NCBI GenBank assembly: GCA_021812265.1
Contig: JAKAOI010000072.1
Coordinates: forward strand, 1-8,402
Direction: 5' to 3'
DNA: 8,402 nucleotides
From: Chloroflexota bacterium
Lineage (GTDB): Bacteria; Chloroflexota; Ktedonobacteria; Ktedonobacterales; JACDGC01
Part shown: piece after piece, positions 6,030-8,402 of the stretch
Layout of the letters: the number at the start of each line of letters is the position of its first letter
Numbering within the stretch: the stretch's first letter is position 1
Translations under genes and position numbers: made by a program
Notes under the pieces: model-generated
What the model was told of the DNA's origin: nothing
Databases searched by the model: none
Seen by the model: only the letters and a program-made list of their open reading frames with translations

Positions 6030-7226
6030 ATGACTGGGAATAATGACCAAGAGCAGCAAAAAGGCGCGCCTGTTATAAAGAGTGTTAAGTCGGAAATAAA
6101 TAATAAGACAGAATTAATTGATGTGATTCTTGCGTTTGAAGTTGCCTCTAGTCAGCTTCGCTATAAAGTCTTTCCATATACTGAAAATAAGTTTACGTAT
6201 ACTGATATTCCAATGGAAGGTCGTTTTTGGCGGGACCACACCAAGGCTTATCCCGTTAATATGGATGATATCAAAGATATAACCATTGAAGAAGCGATTT
6301 GGGATATTATTGTTGCAAAGCAGGAGAAATATACAATTAAAGCGATTGCAATTGCTTTTCGTGGAGCTGTCCACAATGGTGTAATCATTCATACGCATCG
6401 AACAAATGCTCAATTGCAAAATAATTTTCATTTGCAAAATAATTTAAAATTAAGATTTATGAGTAAAAATCACGTAGCGCCCGAGATTTTTATTGAAAAT
6501 CGTTCAAATATGGGCGCATATGGTGAATTATATTATAATCCTGAAATAGAATCACAAAATCACTCAAATTTCATATATATTACGATAGAAGGTATGTTGG
6601 GGGCCGGTGTAGTCATTGATAAAAAACTTTATTTGGGAAAGAGCGGTTTTGCTGGTGAGGTTGGCCATATCGTATTAGATTCGGGAAGTTCTCTAAAGTG
6701 TGATGTTTGCAATCAAGATGGCTGTGCGGCGGCTTTAACATCAGGAAAGGCAATGGTGCGCCAAGCTATTGAACAATCTCAATCAAATGACACTTGGGTT
6801 ATAAACGCCATTAATGGCCGTGCACTAGAAACTTATCGAACTATCGATTCCGGGTATTGGCTCGATCTTAATCCTTTGTGGCAAACAAATAACGCTATTT
6901 CAGTAAAAGACGTTTTAGAAGCTTCACATAATTCAGAAACACCACGGCGTATAGTAGAGGCAGCAATCGGCAATTTTAAGAAATTGCTTGCTAATATTAT
7001 GTATATATATAATCCTGAATGTATTTTAATTGGCGGATCAATTACTGATAATGCAATTTTTAATCAACAAGTAGCAGTAAACCAATTTCCTAATGTGCCG
7101 GCACAGATTATTCCATTTTTTATTAGTCCTGCTGCTTTAGGTGATGAAAGCGCATTAATTGGAGTTGGTAAATGGGCGTTTGATCATTTAATGGCTAAAA
7201 TCATGCAGAATAAAAATCAGCTATAA
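6030..7226 (+). CDS. ROK-fold pseudokinase without DNA-binding domain, probable ligand sensor
   Basis: This 398-residue protein has the actin-like ROK (repressor, ORF, kinase) fold from about residue 28 to 390. The best evidence is GFAGEVGHIVLDSG (206-219) followed by Cys224, Cys227 and Cys232, the structural zinc site with His213; the canonical spacing CxCGxxGC has become CxxCxxxGC. Other family landmarks are IENRSNMGAYGE (155-166), ITIEGMLGAGVVI (184-196), PECILIGGSI (329-338) and ALGDESALIG (369-378). The catalytic parts are degraded. The phosphate loop DxGGT is ExASS (37-41), the NDAN catalytic Asp is Arg158 (NRSN), LGTGVGGG is IEGMLGAG, and the sugar-contacting Glu two residues after the last zinc Cys is Ala234. 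Glu210 and His213, which contact sugar in kinases, remain. ROK repressors such as NagC and Mlc also have dead kinase sites but carry an N-terminal helix-turn-helix; the roughly 28 residues here are too short and polar for one. A role as sensor or scaffold is inferred. The start is fixed by AGGAGAGGA 9 nt upstream. The stop codon overlaps the Shine-Dalgarno of the next gene, implying coupled translation. It is AT-richer than the genes to the left. Confidence 0.88.
   Translation: MTGNNDQEQQKGAPVIKSVKSEINNKTELIDVILAFEVASSQLRYKVFPYTENKFTYTDIPMEGRFWRDHTKAYPVNMDDIKDITIEEAIWDIIVAKQEKYTIKAIAIAFRGAVHNGVIIHTHRTNAQLQNNFHLQNNLKLRFMSKNHVAPEIFIENRSNMGAYGELYYNPEIESQNHSNFIYITIEGMLGAGVVIDKKLYLGKSGFAGEVGHIVLDSGSSLKCDVCNQDGCAAALTSGKAMVRQAIEQSQSNDTWVINAINGRALETYRTIDSGYWLDLNPLWQTNNAISVKDVLEASHNSETPRRIVEAAIGNFKKLLANIMYIYNPECILIGGSITDNAIFNQQVAVNQFPNVPAQIIPFFISPAALGDESALIGVGKWAFDHLMAKIMQNKNQL
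6414..6445 (+). repeat. Short in-frame tandem duplication within the ROK gene
   Basis: TTGCAAAATAATTT occurs at 6414-6427 and again at 6432-6445, an 18-bp period that keeps the reading frame. It encodes the doubled hexapeptide LQNNFH-LQNNLK in a polar stretch before the degenerate catalytic motif. It looks like a slippage duplication. Confidence 0.6.
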
Positions 7227-7230
7227 GGAG
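7225..7230 (+). promoter_or_regulatory. Shine-Dalgarno of the caspase gene overlapping the ROK stop codon
   Basis: AAGGAG begins with the last two bases of the ROK TAA stop (7224-7226) and lies 9 nt before the GTG at 7240. This spacing selects the GTG as the start, since no ATG in that frame precedes codon 29. The overlap favours reinitiation by ribosomes finishing the ROK gene and hence coupled production of both proteins. Confidence 0.75.
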
Positions 7231-7239
7231 ATTTTTAGG

Positions 7240-8402
7240 GTGAGATCGGAAATTATTATTTTCGGCTCAAAAGGAAGCAGCAATGACGCTTCCTTTTCTT
7301 TTATAGAGAATGATGTGCGGCGTATGAGATTATTCTTTGGGAAAGATAAACAAGCCCATTTGAATTTTATTGATCCAACAAATGAACCTGACAAGATCTT
7401 AGATGATATCCGTAAGATTGCAGCGTCAGCGGAAAGTTCTTCGGCGTTGGTTTTCTACTATTCTGGACATGGCGCAATAGATAAAAAAAATCAACTTTAT
7501 TTTGTGCTTGAACGTTCAGACCTGCAAACTTTGCCTGCTCTTGACATTTTAAATATTTGTCTGCATAAAACACCTGCAAAATATATTTTATGCATGATAG
7601 ATTGTTGTTATGCGGCGTCTCCGAATCTTGATTTATTTCAACAAATGCTGGAAAATAATATAAGCAGCCGAATTGATGATGATAATCGCTGTATCGCAAT
7701 ATTCTCTGCAAGTGATTCGCGAGGATTGGCGTATGGTGATAGGTATGGCAGTATTATGACTACTGAATTGATAAAAATCATCTTGCGCTTTGAACCCAAA
7801 AGCATTTCAGATTTAGGTCATGCGCTAAAGCAAGCCATTAGTCGACTTGAAACGCAAAAATTTATAGATACATATCATGATCCCGCATTCTCGCTATTTG
7901 CTTTTACTGGATCTATGAATAAGTCTGCGGATAACCAGAATCCTGCAATAATAGAGGTAGGTAACCACACCGTGAACTTTGTGTATAAGAATCAAATTAT
8001 GGCTCAACAAAACATTATTACTTCGTATAGCGCGCATATTTCAGAATCTAAGATCCTTCTGGCGTATGGTGTACACAATACAGGAGTATTTTTATGTGAA
8101 CATACGTTTAATCAACCAGATGCGCCGCTGCCCTATAAACAAGATGTCCCACTTCCTATGTTCCATGGCATTAAACTTTCAAAAGACAGCCGTTTTATCG
8201 CCATACGACATCAAGATGATCAACAACAGCAAAGGCTAAAAACATTTAAAATTAATGGGTTAAAAATTGGTGATGAAGTTTTTGATATGTTTTGCAATAC
8301 CAATGATTTCCTATTTTGTGAATCGCGTATTGGACAGAATCAAATTATAAATGTTTTGCTGGCTACAACGATTAACGCTCAACATATAATGCAATATCAG
8401 TC
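7240..8402 (+). CDS. Caspase-like protease (peptidase C14) with beta-propeller-like C-terminus, 3' end outside the window
   Basis: The frame is open from GTG 7240 to the window end (387 codons seen, no stop). Residues 4-225 are a caspase-fold domain: strand IIIFGS (5-10), ENDVRRM (23-29), then catalytic His77 in VFYYSGHGA (71-79), and the nucleophile, most likely Cys123, in ILCMIDCCYAAS (116-127). IFSASDSRGLAYGDRYGSIMT (154-173) matches the usual segment after the Cys strand. Both dyad residues are present, so it should be an active cysteine endopeptidase; the common His after the Cys (DCCHSG) is Tyr124. Residues from about 236 are beta-rich with blade-like segments (HISESKILLAYG, KLSKDSRFIAIRH) resembling WD40 or related propellers. 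Bacterial caspase-like proteins often join the protease to such repeats for target recognition or regulation. No signal peptide or membrane segment is visible, so it is probably cytoplasmic. It follows the ROK gene by 13 bp and shares its promoter and translation. A role in regulated proteolysis, cell death or defence is inference. A CHAT-type protease is the closest alternative, but DCC and the compact domain fit C14 better. Confidence 0.9.
   Translation, partial: MRSEIIIFGSKGSSNDASFSFIENDVRRMRLFFGKDKQAHLNFIDPTNEPDKILDDIRKIAASAESSSALVFYYSGHGAIDKKNQLYFVLERSDLQTLPALDILNICLHKTPAKYILCMIDCCYAASPNLDLFQQMLENNISSRIDDDNRCIAIFSASDSRGLAYGDRYGSIMTTELIKIILRFEPKSISDLGHALKQAISRLETQKFIDTYHDPAFSLFAFTGSMNKSADNQNPAIIEVGNHTVNFVYKNQIMAQQNIITSYSAHISESKILLAYGVHNTGVFLCEHTFNQPDAPLPYKQDVPLPMFHGIKLSKDSRFIAIRHQDDQQQQRLKTFKINGLKIGDEVFDMFCNTNDFLFCESRIGQNQIINVLLATTINAQHIMQYQ

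Noticed and set aside
6030..7226. Active glucokinase or ROK transcriptional repressor
   Set aside because: The catalytic Asp and phosphate-loop residues are missing, so kinase activity is unlikely, and the N-terminus is too short for a helix-turn-helix, so a classical ROK repressor does not fit.
7979..8239. Plus-strand frame of 86 codons inside the caspase gene
   Set aside because: It is out of frame with the continuous caspase/propeller reading frame, which runs through this region without a stop.
1..8402. CRISPR array, tRNA, rRNA, insertion sequence or attachment site
   Set aside because: On reading both strands I found no regularly spaced repeats, cloverleaf-like segments, transposase motifs or flanking inverted repeats.

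Overview
Organism: a bacterium, possibly Chloroflexota (Ktedonobacteria-like). This rests on a very large protein joining zinc ribbon, class III cyclase, AAA ATPase and TPRs, a Tautomerase_2-type enzyme, and a moderate base composition. The phylum call is an inference from gene style; no rRNA or other marker is present. No tRNA, rRNA, IS element or CRISPR array was recognised.

Left block (1-5671, all minus strand, moderate GC): Reading in the direction of transcription, a tautomerase-family enzyme (5671-5288), a two-domain rhodanese-type sulfurtransferase (5276-4383) and the 1241-residue cyclase/AAA/TPR signalling protein (4307-582) follow one another with gaps of 11 and 75 bp. They probably form one operon, which ends at a hairpin plus T-tract near 526-559. 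Directly after it, a good sigma70-type promoter (TTGAAC-17-TATAAA) begins a separate minus-strand unit. Its first gene (384-1) leaves the window at position 1; only a disordered N-terminus and the start of a membrane helix are visible.

Middle (5672-6029): a 358-bp divergent intergenic region, very AT-rich on its right side. It has two perfect AT palindromes and a near-consensus plus-strand promoter (TTGCAT-17-TATTAT) followed by a strong Shine-Dalgarno.

Right block (6030-8402, plus strand, clearly AT-richer): a tightly spaced gene pair. The first encodes a ROK-fold (sugar-kinase/repressor fold) protein that keeps the zinc-binding structural motif but has lost the phosphate-binding, catalytic and one sugar-contacting residue, and has no DNA-binding domain: a free-standing ROK pseudokinase. 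The second begins 13 bp later at a GTG whose Shine-Dalgarno overlaps the ROK stop codon. It encodes a caspase-like (peptidase C14) protease with an intact His/Cys dyad and a beta-rich, propeller-like C-terminal region cut off by the window end. The pairing suggests a sensor-effector cassette: a ligand-binding dead kinase controlling a protease. This is the most interesting part of the window. The functional link between the two genes is inferred from spacing and translational coupling only.
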